The notes under the pieces: generated by a model
The model's input: only the letters and a program-made list of their open reading frames with translations
What the model was told of the DNA's origin: nothing
Databases searched by the model: none
Assembly: GCF_029023725.1 (NCBI RefSeq)
Contig: NZ_CP119075.1
Coordinates: 2,475,501 to 2,539,500 of the forward strand
DNA length: 64,000 nt
Direction of reading: 5' to 3'
Origin: Synoicihabitans lomoniglobus
GTDB taxonomy: Bacteria > Verrucomicrobiota > Verrucomicrobiia > Opitutales > Opitutaceae
Part shown: in pieces, positions 52,633-61,531 of the stretch
Numbering within the stretch: position 1 is the stretch's first letter
Layout: each line of letters starts with the position of its first letter
Translations under genes and position numbers: made by a program

Positions 52633-53265
52633 CTATTCGCGACGCTGGTCACGAAACGAGGCCCCGCCCTCGTCCCAGCGGCCGGTTTGCACCGTCTGCG
52701 CCACCGCCACATTACGCAGCGCCTCCTGCACATCGCCGTCATGGGGATGCTTCAGCCGCAACACTTCCACCGCCGCCATTGCTGCGGTGAGATCGCCGAC
52801 TCGAAGGCAGGCCGCCGTCAGGGCGAGTCCGGCTTCACGGTTGTCGGGCTCCGCTTCGCACCAACATTGAAAAGCAAAAATCTCCGTCGCGGGTAGATCC
52901 AGTTCCGCGGCCGCCGCGGCCAGTTGTTTTAATCCACCGGCACTCCAGGGATCGAGCGCCAGAATCGCATCCGCGGTTGTCAGACTCGCGGCCGCGTCGG
53001 GAGATGTTTTCTTCTGCCCCCATAAACCGCGGGCCAGTTTCAAGCCGCCTTTGGCGCGTCCCAAGAAAGACCGCCCCCGGGGAGATTTTTGAATTCGGGC
53101 CTGACGTTCCCAGCGCCGCACCACGAGACAACCGGGATGCGCCGCCAGAATCTGTCGGGACGCGGCGATCACAAAATCGTGATTGCCCTGCTCCAAGGAC
53201 GTTCGCACCTGCGTCGCTAGTTTCTGCAGTCCGGGGTCCAGGGCACTGAGCGCGACTTCCGGCAT
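52633..53265 (-). CDS. TPR-like protein of unknown function, trpD-glmM operon
   Basis: A 210-residue helical protein with weak tetratricopeptide repeats (ALDPWSAGGLKQLAAAAAELDL, ALTAACLRVGDLTAAMAAVEVL as recognisable helix pairs, here quoted in pieces). A basic linker about residues 55-85 separates two helical parts. There is no signal peptide or membrane segment. Its start is 12 bases after the glmM stop, so it is the last gene of a trpD-glmM-TPR unit. Function unknown; a scaffolding role is likely from the fold. Confidence 0.65.
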   Translation of the reverse strand: MPEVALSALDPGLQKLATQVRTSLEQGNHDFVIAASRQILAAHPGCLVVRRWERQARIQKSPRGRSFLGRAKGGLKLARGLWGQKKTSPDAAASLTTADAILALDPWSAGGLKQLAAAAAELDLPATEIFAFQCWCEAEPDNREAGLALTAACLRVGDLTAAMAAVEVLRLKHPHDGDVQEALRNVAVAQTVQTGRWDEGGASFRDQRRE

Positions 53266-53277
53266 GACGGCGTTTCG

Positions 53278-54603
53278 TTACAAAATGGTGAGATCTTGCT
53301 CCGCGGCCTTCAGCAAGCGCGCGTAGCCAGCGGCGACCACCTCAGGCGTGGGACCCTCGATTAATAAACGCAGCTTGGGCTCTGTGCCGGAGTAGCGGAC
53401 CAACACCCGACCGCTTTCACCCATTTCGGATTCCAGCGCGGCTATCTCAGTTTGCAGTGCCGAACACGCTGCCAACGGTGTTTTGGACTCCACTTTGACC
53501 GCGCCACTCCGCTGCGGAAACTTGGTTAACACCCGCCGCAACTCACTGAGCGGTTGGCCGGTCAAATACATGATGCGCAACACCCGCAGCGCCGCCCCGA
53601 GTCCATCACCGGTCGGTCCAATCTCGTCGCAGATGATGTGGCCGCTGGATTCACCGCCGAGTCCGGCTCCCTCCGCGCGCATGCATGCGCTGACGTAGCG
53701 ATCACCCACATCGGTGCGCAATACGCGACCACCGACCGCTTTTACCGCCGCATCCACCCCCAGATTACTTTGCACGGTAATGACCAACGTGTCGGCCACC
53801 AACTCACCCCGCTGCTTCGCATCCGTCGCCAGAATCGCGAGAACCTCATCACCATCGAGCACGTCGCCGTGCTCATCACAAAATACGACGCGATCGCCAT
53901 CGCCATCGTGCGCGATGCCCAGTCGGGCGTGTGCCGTCACCACACGGGCGGCCAGCTTCTCCGGATGCTCGGACCCCACCCCTTCGTTGATATTCTTCCC
54001 ATCGGGGGCGTTGCCCACGGCGATGATTTCCGCCCCCAATTTTCGGAGCACCGCTCCGCTCGTTTGCACCGTCGCACCGTGAGCGGTATCAAGAACGATC
54101 TTCCAACCGCGAAGTGCATCGGCCGGCAATTGTGTGCTCATGGCCGCGATGTAATCGGCGATGGCCGTGTCATCGATCGGCAACCCGACCGCACGCTCCG
54201 CCGCGGCGGCGAGCAGGCTGGACTCAATGATCACTTCCTCCTCATCGGTAAGCTTGATGCCGGTGGCGGTGAAAAACTTGATGCCATTATCGGCGGCGGG
54301 ATTGTGCGAGGCCGTCACCACGACCCCCAGGACGGCGTCACTCGCTCGCACCGCCCGAGCCACCGCCGGCGTGGGGAGCACGCCCAGAGACACCGGCTGC
54401 AAACCCGCGGCGGCCAGTCCGCCCGCCACGGCGGCGACGAGGGCTTCACCCGATCCGCGCGAATCACGTCCAATCAAGACGCGCCCCGAACCGCCGGCCC
54501 AGATCCCGGCCGCCTCCGCCAACCGTGCCGCAAACGCTTCGTTGATCAGCGGGCCACCAAACGGACCACGCACCCCGTCGGTGCCGAAATAGATGCGTTT
54601 CAT
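53278..54603 (-). CDS. glmM: Phosphoglucosamine mutase
   Basis: A 441-residue enzyme interconverting glucosamine-6-phosphate and glucosamine-1-phosphate for UDP-GlcNAc, peptidoglycan and lipid A. It has the FGTDGVRG N-terminus, the phosphoserine Ser99 in VVVTASHNP, the metal loop DGDGDRV, the sugar-recognition GGESSGH and the phosphate loop RYSGTEPKLR. Length is normal. Its ATG overlaps the trpD stop by 4 bases (ATGA), an unusual pairing of tryptophan and cell-wall genes. Confidence 0.96.
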   Translation of the reverse strand: MKRIYFGTDGVRGPFGGPLINEAFAARLAEAAGIWAGGSGRVLIGRDSRGSGEALVAAVAGGLAAAGLQPVSLGVLPTPAVARAVRASDAVLGVVVTASHNPAADNGIKFFTATGIKLTDEEEVIIESSLLAAAAERAVGLPIDDTAIADYIAAMSTQLPADALRGWKIVLDTAHGATVQTSGAVLRKLGAEIIAVGNAPDGKNINEGVGSEHPEKLAARVVTAHARLGIAHDGDGDRVVFCDEHGDVLDGDEVLAILATDAKQRGELVADTLVITVQSNLGVDAAVKAVGGRVLRTDVGDRYVSACMRAEGAGLGGESSGHIICDEIGPTGDGLGAALRVLRIMYLTGQPLSELRRVLTKFPQRSGAVKVESKTPLAACSALQTEIAALESEMGESGRVLVRYSGTEPKLRLLIEGPTPEVVAAGYARLLKAAEQDLTIL

Positions 54604-55646
54604 GCGCCGTAGAATTCGCGGGTGGCGGCAATCTTGGCCTGCACGGCACCTCCGAGCAGCGACTCACGAGCCGGGGCCAGCCCGTCCCGCACGGAGTCAA
54701 CCTTGCCTGTCGCCCACAGCCCCAGCGCCGCGTTCAATACGATCGTGTCCACCAATCCCGGCGGCCCCTTTCCGGCCAGCACGGCATCGACGATGGCCAG
54801 ATTGTGCGCGACATCTCCTCCCTTCAGATCCTCGAAAGACCCGACCGGCAAACCAAACTCCGCCGCGGTCCAGCGGGTATCGATGTGCCCCAGCCGACCG
54901 ACCCCGCGCACTCGATTCTCCGTCGCGGTCGTGACTTCATCGATGCCCTGGCCTTCCCCGATCACGCCATGGGCAACAAGACCCGCCTTGGTATCGAGCA
55001 GCGACAGCACCGCCGCCATGCGCTCCACCCACGATTCCGCAAAAACGCCCAGCAGAACATGCGCCGGCCGACCGGGATTGATCGTGGGTCCCAAAATATT
55101 GAATACCGTGCGCCGGCCCTGGGCCGCGAGCGCCTTGCGCACCGGCACGATGTGCTTGAACGCGGGATGAAACGCCGGGGCGAAAAAGAAGCAGAACCCC
55201 AATTCATCGAGCGCTCCCCGCAACTGCTCGACCGGTGCATCCGTCTTCACGCCCAATCCCGCCAACAAATCGGCACTCCCGCAGGCGGATGTGATGCCAC
55301 GATTGCCATGCTTCATCACCTTCACCCCCGCACTGGCCAATACCAAAACCACCATGCTCGAGATATTGAAGCCTCCCGAGTGATCACCGCCGGTGCCCAC
55401 AATATCGATGGCGTCGGCGGCGTGAGCCTCCACGCCCGGATCGATGGCGCGAGTCCGGAACGAGCGTGCAAAAGCCGCGATTTCCGCCGCAGTTTCTCCC
55501 TTGTCGGCCAGGGCGACCAAAAAATTGGACTTACTTTGCGCGTCGACTTCGGCGGACGCCAAAGCCGCGGCGGCACTTTCGACTTCCGCGGCAGTTAATT
55601 CCTGCGCGGCACGCAGACTTTCGGTCAAAGGGGCTAGGTCAGACAT
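54600..55646 (-). CDS. trpD: Anthranilate phosphoribosyltransferase
   Basis: A 348-residue enzyme joining anthranilate to PRPP in tryptophan synthesis. PRPP-binding GTGGDHSGGFNIS and KHGNRGITSACGSADLL are intact, as is the anthranilate-site NILGPTINP. Length fits stand-alone TrpD. Start ATG 55644-55646 is chosen; the frame remains open to 55778 but would overlap the start of uppP and is not conserved in character. It is divergent from uppP with an 81-base gap and is translationally coupled to glmM. No other trp genes are nearby. Confidence 0.95.
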   Translation of the reverse strand: MSDLAPLTESLRAAQELTAAEVESAAAALASAEVDAQSKSNFLVALADKGETAAEIAAFARSFRTRAIDPGVEAHAADAIDIVGTGGDHSGGFNISSMVVLVLASAGVKVMKHGNRGITSACGSADLLAGLGVKTDAPVEQLRGALDELGFCFFFAPAFHPAFKHIVPVRKALAAQGRRTVFNILGPTINPGRPAHVLLGVFAESWVERMAAVLSLLDTKAGLVAHGVIGEGQGIDEVTTATENRVRGVGRLGHIDTRWTAAEFGLPVGSFEDLKGGDVAHNLAIVDAVLAGKGPPGLVDTIVLNAALGLWATGKVDSVRDGLAPARESLLGGAVQAKIAATREFYGA

Positions 55647-55727
55647 CGCAGAAGCACCCCATGCGGAATTGCCCCGAGCGCAAAGCCAAATCTGGACACG
55701 GCAGATGCGTTGTGGGAGCCAAGACGG

Positions 55728-56726
55728 GTGCGTGTATTGATTTTGCTTCTCACCCTGCTGACCTTTTCGTCGCTTCATGCGGCGGATTCCGCCTCCCCTC
55801 CGGGAACCGAAGCGGCGGAAGCAAGCCGTCTAAGCAAACGTGATGCGGTCATACTGGGCGTGGTGGAAGGTATCACCGAGTTTCTGCCGATTTCCTCGAC
55901 GGGGCATTTGATCGTGACCAACCACGCCCTCGGACTGGACGCAGACGACCCCCTGTTCGATGACAACGGCCAACCCTTGTGGGCCAGACCACCCTCGGCG
56001 GAGGATCCGGTCGGCGTGCCGCTCACCCTCAAACTCGCCGCCGACACCTACATCGTCGTGATTCAAGTCGGGGCGATCGCGGCGGTGATGTTCATTTTCT
56101 GGCCATCCATCGCGGGCATTCTCCGCGGCCTCACGGGCCACGACCCCGTTGGCCTGCGCCTGCTCCGCAATATCGCGCTGGCGTTTTTCCCCGTCGTTTT
56201 CGTCGGACTGGCCTTCGATGACTGGATCGATGCCAATCTTTTTTCCATTCCCACGGTGATCGCCGCCCTGGTGGTGGGCGCGGGCTTCATGTGGTTTGCC
56301 GAACGCTGGCGGAAACAACGTGCGACCGTCACCGACAAAGCCCCGGCGGACTTAACCCCGCGCGAAGCCGTCCAGATCGGATTCATCCAATGCCTAGCGT
56401 TGTGGCCGGGCATGAGCCGCTCCATGGTCACCATGGTGGGCGGATATTTCAGTGGTTTGGCCCCGGCCAAAGCGGCCGAATTCAGCTTTCTCGTCGGACT
56501 GCCCGTGCTGGGCGGAGCGGCGGTTTACAAGGGCTGGCAAGCCGGACCGGCCATGATTTCGCTCTTCGGCTGGACCGAAATGCTCATCGGCGGAGCCGTC
56601 GCCACCCTCGCAGCGGGCGCGGCCGTAAAATTTCTGGTCTCTTATCTCCAGAAATTCGGCTTGGGCGCATTCGCCATCTACCGGGTGGTGCTCGCAGGGG
56701 CACTCGCGATCTGGATGCTTGACTGA
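55728..56726 (+). CDS. uppP: Undecaprenyl-diphosphate phosphatase (UppP/BacA) with an added signal-like N-terminus
   Basis: A 332-residue inner-membrane phosphatase that recycles the lipid carrier for cell-wall and polysaccharide synthesis. The first active-site block GVVEGITEFLPISSTGH is intact. The second is ALWPGMSRSMVTM, where the Gly usually following SRS is Met. The first extracytoplasmic loop is longer than in E. coli, and an N-terminal hydrophobic segment (MRVLILLLTLLTFSSLHAADS, given in parts) resembles a signal peptide, not usual for UppP. The start is GTG 55728 with GGAG about 10 bases upstream; no ATG is available in frame. Confidence 0.9.
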   Translation: MRVLILLLTLLTFSSLHAADSASPPGTEAAEASRLSKRDAVILGVVEGITEFLPISSTGHLIVTNHALGLDADDPLFDDNGQPLWARPPSAEDPVGVPLTLKLAADTYIVVIQVGAIAAVMFIFWPSIAGILRGLTGHDPVGLRLLRNIALAFFPVVFVGLAFDDWIDANLFSIPTVIAALVVGAGFMWFAERWRKQRATVTDKAPADLTPREAVQIGFIQCLALWPGMSRSMVTMVGGYFSGLAPAKAAEFSFLVGLPVLGGAAVYKGWQAGPAMISLFGWTEMLIGGAVATLAAGAAVKFLVSYLQKFGLGAFAIYRVVLAGALAIWMLD

Positions 56727-56852
56727 GCGCGACTTAGCGTCGGACGGGATAATCGCTTGACGACCGCCAGCGCCGCCATTTATTCCCTCGCCTTTACCAC
56801 TTTTGAAAGGCTCGATTCCCGCAGCCTTCTGATCCTTTAACCACCGTCCGTC

Positions 56853-57032
56853 ATGGCCCAACCAAAACGTAAACATTCCAAACGCCGCAGCGCCACGCGC
56901 CGCGCCGCCAACGCATTCAAGGCTCCTGAGCTCGCCATCGATCCTACGGACGGTTCCGCCGTTCGCCCGCACCGCGTCAACCCCAACACGGGTATGTATC
57001 GCGGTCGCCAGGTGCTCGACGTCAACGTCTGA
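56853..57032 (+). CDS. rpmF: 50S ribosomal protein L32
   Basis: A 59-residue basic ribosomal protein starting MAQPKRKHSKRRSATRRA, with the conserved PHRVNPNTGMYRGRQV segment. The four zinc-binding cysteines of the Cys-containing form are absent (DPTD and NPNT replace the CxxC pairs), as in E. coli L32. The gene sits directly upstream of plsX, the usual bacterial order rpmF-plsX-fabH. A 126-base gap to uppP presumably holds its promoter. Confidence 0.96.
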   Translation: MAQPKRKHSKRRSATRRAANAFKAPELAIDPTDGSAVRPHRVNPNTGMYRGRQVLDVNV

Positions 57033-57076
57033 GCCCTTCCCCTTGGCAAAACGCATCCGTCCGGCAACCTAAGCGG

Positions 57077-58147
57077 ATGGAATCCACTCAAGGCGATACC
57101 CGCCGCATCGCGCTCGACGCGATGGGTGGGGACTTGGGCTCGGCCGAAGTGGTCTCAGCCCTCCGTCTCGCCCTGGACGAGTTCCCGGACCTGTGTCCGG
57201 TAACGATTCTGGGCGATGAAGCGGAGCTCGGCCCCCTGCTCGACCAAGCCAAACTTTCGGCGCACCCGAAAGTCACCCTCCACCACACCGCCGAGGTCAT
57301 CACCATGGGCGATGAGGTCATGACCGCGATCAAACGAAAGCGGGACTCCTCCATGCTCAAAGCCATCGAGCTGGTCAAGGAGGGCGCCGCCCGCGCGGTG
57401 GTGAGCACCGGCAATACGAAAATCCTCGTTTCAGCCGGGACTTTGAAGCTGCGAACGCTCGCCGGCATTGAACGGCCCGCGCTCGCCCCCGTCATCCCCC
57501 GTGAAGGCGGCCATTTTATTTTGATCGATGCCGGAGCCAATCCAGAGGCCAAATCGATGCACCTCGTGCACAACGCCATTCTGGGCAGCCACTACGCCCG
57601 CATGGAGCTGGGCATCGAGAAACCCCGCGTCGGCCTCCTCACGATCGGCACCGAGGAAGGCAAAGGCAACTCGCTGATCAACGACACGCACGAACACCTC
57701 AAGGCGCTCGGAGATCTGGTCCATTACGTCGGCCCCGTGGAAGGGTTTCAGGTTTTCTTCGATCACGTCGACGTGATCGTTTGCGATGGATTCACCGGCA
57801 ACATCTGCCTCAAGAGCTGGGAATCCCTGTCCAAATTTTTCCGCAATGAACTGAAAGCCCAGATGCTTTCATCCCCGTTGCGACGCTTGGGCGGCATGAT
57901 GGCCCGAGGCGCGTTCACCGGCCTGCGTCATCGCATCCAACCCGAACGTTATGGCGGGGCGCCGTTGCTCGGTCTGCGCGGCACCGTGCTCAAAGCCCAC
58001 GGCTCGGCCAATCGCTACGCGCTCATGAACGCGCTCGGAGACGCCAGTGAGTTTATCCGCGTCGATCGCACCAGTCGGATCGAGGCTGATATCGATCGAG
58101 CCAACAAGATCTTGCGCCCGGAACCAGTCGACGTCAGCGAACTCTGA
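57077..58147 (+). CDS. plsX: Phosphate acyltransferase PlsX
   Basis: A 356-residue enzyme making acyl-phosphate from acyl-ACP for phospholipid synthesis. It has IALDAMGGDLG near the N-terminus, STGNTKILVSAG, ILIDAGANPEAK, and VCDGFTGNICLK, all PlsX signatures. Length is normal. It is 44 bases after rpmF and 22 bases before fabH, forming a conserved lipid synthesis cluster. Start ATG 57077. Confidence 0.96.
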   Translation: MESTQGDTRRIALDAMGGDLGSAEVVSALRLALDEFPDLCPVTILGDEAELGPLLDQAKLSAHPKVTLHHTAEVITMGDEVMTAIKRKRDSSMLKAIELVKEGAARAVVSTGNTKILVSAGTLKLRTLAGIERPALAPVIPREGGHFILIDAGANPEAKSMHLVHNAILGSHYARMELGIEKPRVGLLTIGTEEGKGNSLINDTHEHLKALGDLVHYVGPVEGFQVFFDHVDVIVCDGFTGNICLKSWESLSKFFRNELKAQMLSSPLRRLGGMMARGAFTGLRHRIQPERYGGAPLLGLRGTVLKAHGSANRYALMNALGDASEFIRVDRTSRIEADIDRANKILRPEPVDVSEL

Positions 58148-58169
58148 CGTCCCTCTTCTCCCTGCCTTC

Positions 58170-59159
58170 ATGTCAGACCAGATTTTTGCCATTTTAGGCA
58201 CCGGTTCCTATGCCCCTGAGCGGGTCATGACCAACGATGATATTGCCACGGTAGTGGAGACGTCCGACGAGTGGATTGTCACCCGCACCGGGATCAAGGA
58301 ACGCCGCATCGCTGCCGAGGGCGAAATGACGTCCGACATGGCCACCGCCGCCGCCCGCGCCGCCTTGGCCGATGCCGGTCTGGCCCCGACGGACATCGAC
58401 CTGGTTATCGTCGCCACCCTCACCCCGGACATGCCAATGCCGGCCACCGCCTGTATCGTGCAGGCCAAGCTCGGGGTCGCTCCACACGCGGCGTGTTTCG
58501 ACGTCAACGCCGCCTGTTCCGGGTTTATCTACGGCTTCGACACCGCTTGGGCGATGCTCCAATCGGGTCGCTACCGCCACGCACTCGTCATCGGGGCGGA
58601 AAAACTTTCATCCGTGCTCGACTGGTCCGACCGCACCACCTGCGTGCTGTTCGGTGATGCGGCGGGTGCCGTGGTCATGGGCCCCGCTCCGACCGGCTCG
58701 ACGGCGGAAATCATCGGCGCCCGGCTCTATTCCGAGGGTGGCAACACCGAGTTGTTGTGCATTCCCGGCGGGGGCTCGAACCATCCCGCTCCCGCTCCGG
58801 GTGATCCCCCACGACACATCCAAATGAAAGGCCGCGAGGTCTTTAAGTTCGCCGTGCGCGAGATGGACGATGCCGCTCGAGACATTCTGGAACAACATGG
58901 CGTCGAGGCGGACGAAGTAAGTTGCGTGATTCCGCACCAAGCCAACCTGCGGATCATCGATTCCATCGCCCAATATCTCGAAATTCCCGTTGATCGCTTT
59001 TATATCAATCTCGACCGTTACGGAAACACTTCGGCGGCGTCTATTCCCTTGGCGATCGATGAAGCTCGCCGCGTTGGTCGAGTCAAACCGGGTGATCTCA
59101 CCCTGCTCGTCGCCTTTGGGGCAGGCTTGACCTACGGTAGTGCGTTGGTTCGCTGGTAA
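58170..59159 (+). CDS. fabH: 3-oxoacyl-ACP synthase III
   Basis: A 329-residue condensing enzyme that starts fatty acid synthesis from acetyl-CoA and malonyl-ACP. The Cys-His-Asn triad is Cys116 (NAACSGFIYG), His256 (PHQANLRI) and Asn286 (GNTSAAS). The start at ATG 58170 gives the usual short N-terminus before FAILGTGSYAPE; the frame is open upstream within plsX. Together with fabV it covers both the initiation and reduction steps in this window. Confidence 0.97.
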   Translation: MSDQIFAILGTGSYAPERVMTNDDIATVVETSDEWIVTRTGIKERRIAAEGEMTSDMATAAARAALADAGLAPTDIDLVIVATLTPDMPMPATACIVQAKLGVAPHAACFDVNAACSGFIYGFDTAWAMLQSGRYRHALVIGAEKLSSVLDWSDRTTCVLFGDAAGAVVMGPAPTGSTAEIIGARLYSEGGNTELLCIPGGGSNHPAPAPGDPPRHIQMKGREVFKFAVREMDDAARDILEQHGVEADEVSCVIPHQANLRIIDSIAQYLEIPVDRFYINLDRYGNTSAASIPLAIDEARRVGRVKPGDLTLLVAFGAGLTYGSALVRW

Positions 59160-59166
59160 ACCTCTC

Positions 59167-60252
59167 ATGTCCCCTTTTTCGATGCGTCGCTTTAGTGCCT
59201 ATATCTTCCTTGCTTTGTTTACCGTCTTCGCGGCCCAGATTCGGGCGGAGTTGATTTGGACTCCCGGTGACGGTTGGAAAATCGAAGGCGGGGCGCTGTC
59301 AGGTCTCGTCGGCTCCGACGCCCGCAACGCCCTCGAACTGATGAACAAGGCCCGCGCCGCCGAGGAAGCCGGCAAACGCCGCACCGCGCTGCGCGCCTAC
59401 AAAAAAGTCACCAAGGTCTACGGCAACTCGATCTACTCGCCGGAAGCCTACTACCGCACCGCGCACCTGCGCCTCCAAGGTCGCCAGTATTACAAGGCCT
59501 TTGAAGCCTTTCAGCGCATCATGACGCTCTACCCCAACACCGACCGCTTCAACGAAGTGCTGGGAGAACAATACCGCATCGCCGAAGACCTGATGAACGG
59601 CGCGCGCAACTATTATTTCGGCATCATTCCCGCCTTCCGCAGCCGCGAACGCGCCATCACCTACTTCGAGTGGGTGGTCGCCAATGCCCCCTACAGCGAC
59701 TACGCGCCGCTGGCTTTGATGAATGTCGCCAAGACCCATCAACGCCTCGACAACACGCCCTACGCCATCGATGCGCTGGACCGATTAATCAATAACTACG
59801 CCCAAAGCCTGCTCGCCCCCGACGCCTACTTGGAACTCGCCAAGACGCACGCGTCGCTCGTGGACGGTCCGCTCTACGATCAGGAGTCCACCCGCGAGGC
59901 GATCACCTATTTTGAGGACTACATGATCCTCTTCTCGGAAGACGAAGGTCTGGCCGAAGCGCAACAAGGTCTCGACGAGATGCGCACCGTATTCGCCGAG
60001 AGCAAAATGATCCTCGGCGACTACACCATGAAGTATAACAAAAATCTTCGTGGTGCCCGCGTGTTCTACAACGAAGCCATCACGTCGTTCCCCAACTCGG
60101 CCGTCGCCGCCCGGGCGCGGGAGAAACTCGACATCATCGACGCCCGCGAAGCCGAACTGGGCATCAGTTCCGACAACGACGCCGATGCTGCTCGGCGCGC
60201 CAACACGCCCGCCCCGAAGCCCAAGCGTAAGAAGTTCCTGGGAATCTTCTAA
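59167..60252 (+). CDS. bamD: BamD-like outer-membrane assembly protein without a lipobox
   Basis: A 361-residue exported protein with five or so tetratricopeptide repeats (YSPEAYYRTAHLRLQGRQYY, then LYPNTDRFNEVLGEQYRIAE), the pattern of BamD (YfiO), which helps insert beta-barrels in the outer membrane. It is longer than E. coli BamD (about 245) and has a C-terminal basic tail (KPKRKKFLGIF). The signal peptide (about 1-27, cut near IRA-E) has no cysteine, and I find none in the protein, so it is not a lipoprotein as BamD usually is. Start ATG 59167; ATG 59182 is an alternative. It is 7 bases after fabH. Confidence 0.8.
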   Translation: MSPFSMRRFSAYIFLALFTVFAAQIRAELIWTPGDGWKIEGGALSGLVGSDARNALELMNKARAAEEAGKRRTALRAYKKVTKVYGNSIYSPEAYYRTAHLRLQGRQYYKAFEAFQRIMTLYPNTDRFNEVLGEQYRIAEDLMNGARNYYFGIIPAFRSRERAITYFEWVVANAPYSDYAPLALMNVAKTHQRLDNTPYAIDALDRLINNYAQSLLAPDAYLELAKTHASLVDGPLYDQESTREAITYFEDYMILFSEDEGLAEAQQGLDEMRTVFAESKMILGDYTMKYNKNLRGARVFYNEAITSFPNSAVAARAREKLDIIDAREAELGISSDNDADAARRANTPAPKPKRKKFLGIF

Positions 60253-60293
60253 CGCTGTTTCGCCCGTTTTCGCCCCTGCCCCCTCGATCCGGA

Positions 60294-60836
60294 ATGCCAA
60301 GTTCGTCCGCATTCCGTCTGCATCGTTTCGCCTTCGTCATCGCGACGAGTTGGATGGCGATGATGGTGATGGCCGGCTGTTCCCACTACCGCCTCGGCAC
60401 CGGATCCGACCGGGTGAGCTTCGAAACTCTCTACATCGCGCCGATCTCCAATGAGGCCGCCGTGCCTCAGGCCGTGGCTACGGTTTCACGGGCCTTGCGC
60501 TCGGCCGTGATTCGCGATGGTCGGGTTCGTCTCGCCGCCGACGCCGCTTCCGCCGACGCCGTGCTGCAGGTCACGCTCTCCGATTACGGGCGCACCTTCA
60601 GCGCCGTGCAAGCCACCGATACGGCTCTCGCCCGCAAGTTCGACCTCGAACTCATCGCTCGTTGCGATCTCACCGATCAACGCACCGGCGAGGCTTTGTT
60701 CAAAAACCGCCGGATCATGGTCACGCGCCAAATCTACGTGGACGACGGACAAAATCCGGCCGAATACCAAGCGCTCCCGCAGCTCGCGGATCAATTGGCG
60801 GACTGGGTCGCACACGCTGTGCTCGACGTCTGGTAG
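60294..60836 (+). CDS. lptE: LptE-like LPS assembly lipoprotein
   Basis: A 180-residue lipoprotein: signal peptide ending in the lipobox VMAGC (Cys28), then a small beta/alpha domain with YIAPISNEAAVPQAVATVSRAL, matching LptE-like proteins that plug the LptD translocon and help bring LPS to the cell surface. Residues ISNE and the Arg/Asp rich strands fit the family, but similarity in LptE is low in general. It follows the bamD-like gene by 41 bases, a sensible envelope-assembly pair. Confidence 0.75.
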   Translation: MPSSSAFRLHRFAFVIATSWMAMMVMAGCSHYRLGTGSDRVSFETLYIAPISNEAAVPQAVATVSRALRSAVIRDGRVRLAADAASADAVLQVTLSDYGRTFSAVQATDTALARKFDLELIARCDLTDQRTGEALFKNRRIMVTRQIYVDDGQNPAEYQALPQLADQLADWVAHAVLDVW

Positions 60837-60858
60837 TTCGATCACTCGAATCGGGGGC

Positions 60859-61524
60859 GTGAAGCTCGCTCCTCTCCTCGCGCCCTCCCTTTTGGCCGGT
60901 GATCACGCCGCCCTCGGCGACAGTGCCGAAGTCGTTCCCCACCACGGTCTCTCCTGGCTGCACGTCGACATCATGGATGCGCATTTCGTGCCCAACCTGA
61001 CATTTGGCCCCGAGGTGGTCGCCGCGCTGCGCCGCCGTTCCGCCCTGGCGGATACGTTTTTCGACACCCACCTCATGCTGGACGAACCCCATCGCTACGT
61101 GGAGGCGTTTGCCCAGGCCGGTTCGAGTCTCATCAGTATTCACATCGAGCCGTCCTACGACCACGCCGGCACCCTCGCCCGGATCCGCGAACTCGGTTGC
61201 CAGAATGGCATCGTGCTTAATCCCGATACTCCGGCCGAGGCCGTCGAATCGTTGCTCGACCAGGTCGATCTCGTGCTGGTCATGACCGTTCAACCCGGTT
61301 TTGGCGGACAAAGCTTTCGCACGTCGATGATGCCCAAGATCGCTCAGCTCGACCGCTGGCGCCAGGAGCGCGGGCTCAACTTCCGGCTCGAAGTCGATGG
61401 CGGCGTCGACCTCACGACCGGACCGCTTTGCCGGGAGGCGGGTGCGGACACGTTTGTGGCCGGCACCGCGTTCTTCAAAGCAACCGATCGCGCCGCTTTC
61501 GCTGCCGCCGTGGCGGCGTGGTGA
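60859..61524 (+). CDS. rpe: Ribulose-phosphate 3-epimerase
   Basis: A 221-residue TIM-barrel enzyme interconverting ribulose-5-phosphate and xylulose-5-phosphate. It has LLAPSLLAGD, WLHVDIMDAHFVPNLTFGP (metal His and Asp), FFDTHLML, VLVMTVQPGFGGQSF and LEVDGGVD, the complete set of family motifs. No ATG fits; the start is taken as GTG 60859, which gives the usual short lead to the first strand. It is 22 bases after lptE and ends this plus-strand run. Confidence 0.93.
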   Translation: MKLAPLLAPSLLAGDHAALGDSAEVVPHHGLSWLHVDIMDAHFVPNLTFGPEVVAALRRRSALADTFFDTHLMLDEPHRYVEAFAQAGSSLISIHIEPSYDHAGTLARIRELGCQNGIVLNPDTPAEAVESLLDQVDLVLVMTVQPGFGGQSFRTSMMPKIAQLDRWRQERGLNFRLEVDGGVDLTTGPLCREAGADTFVAGTAFFKATDRAAFAAAVAAW

Positions 61525-61531
61525 CCTACCG

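Noticed and set aside
55647-55778. Longer N-terminus for TrpD
   Set aside because: The extension would overlap the uppP start and reads as low-complexity basic sequence unlike TrpD.
56853-57032. Loss of zinc cysteines in ribosomal protein L32 as a novelty
   Set aside because: Cys-less L32 is common (for example in E. coli), so it is ordinary variation.
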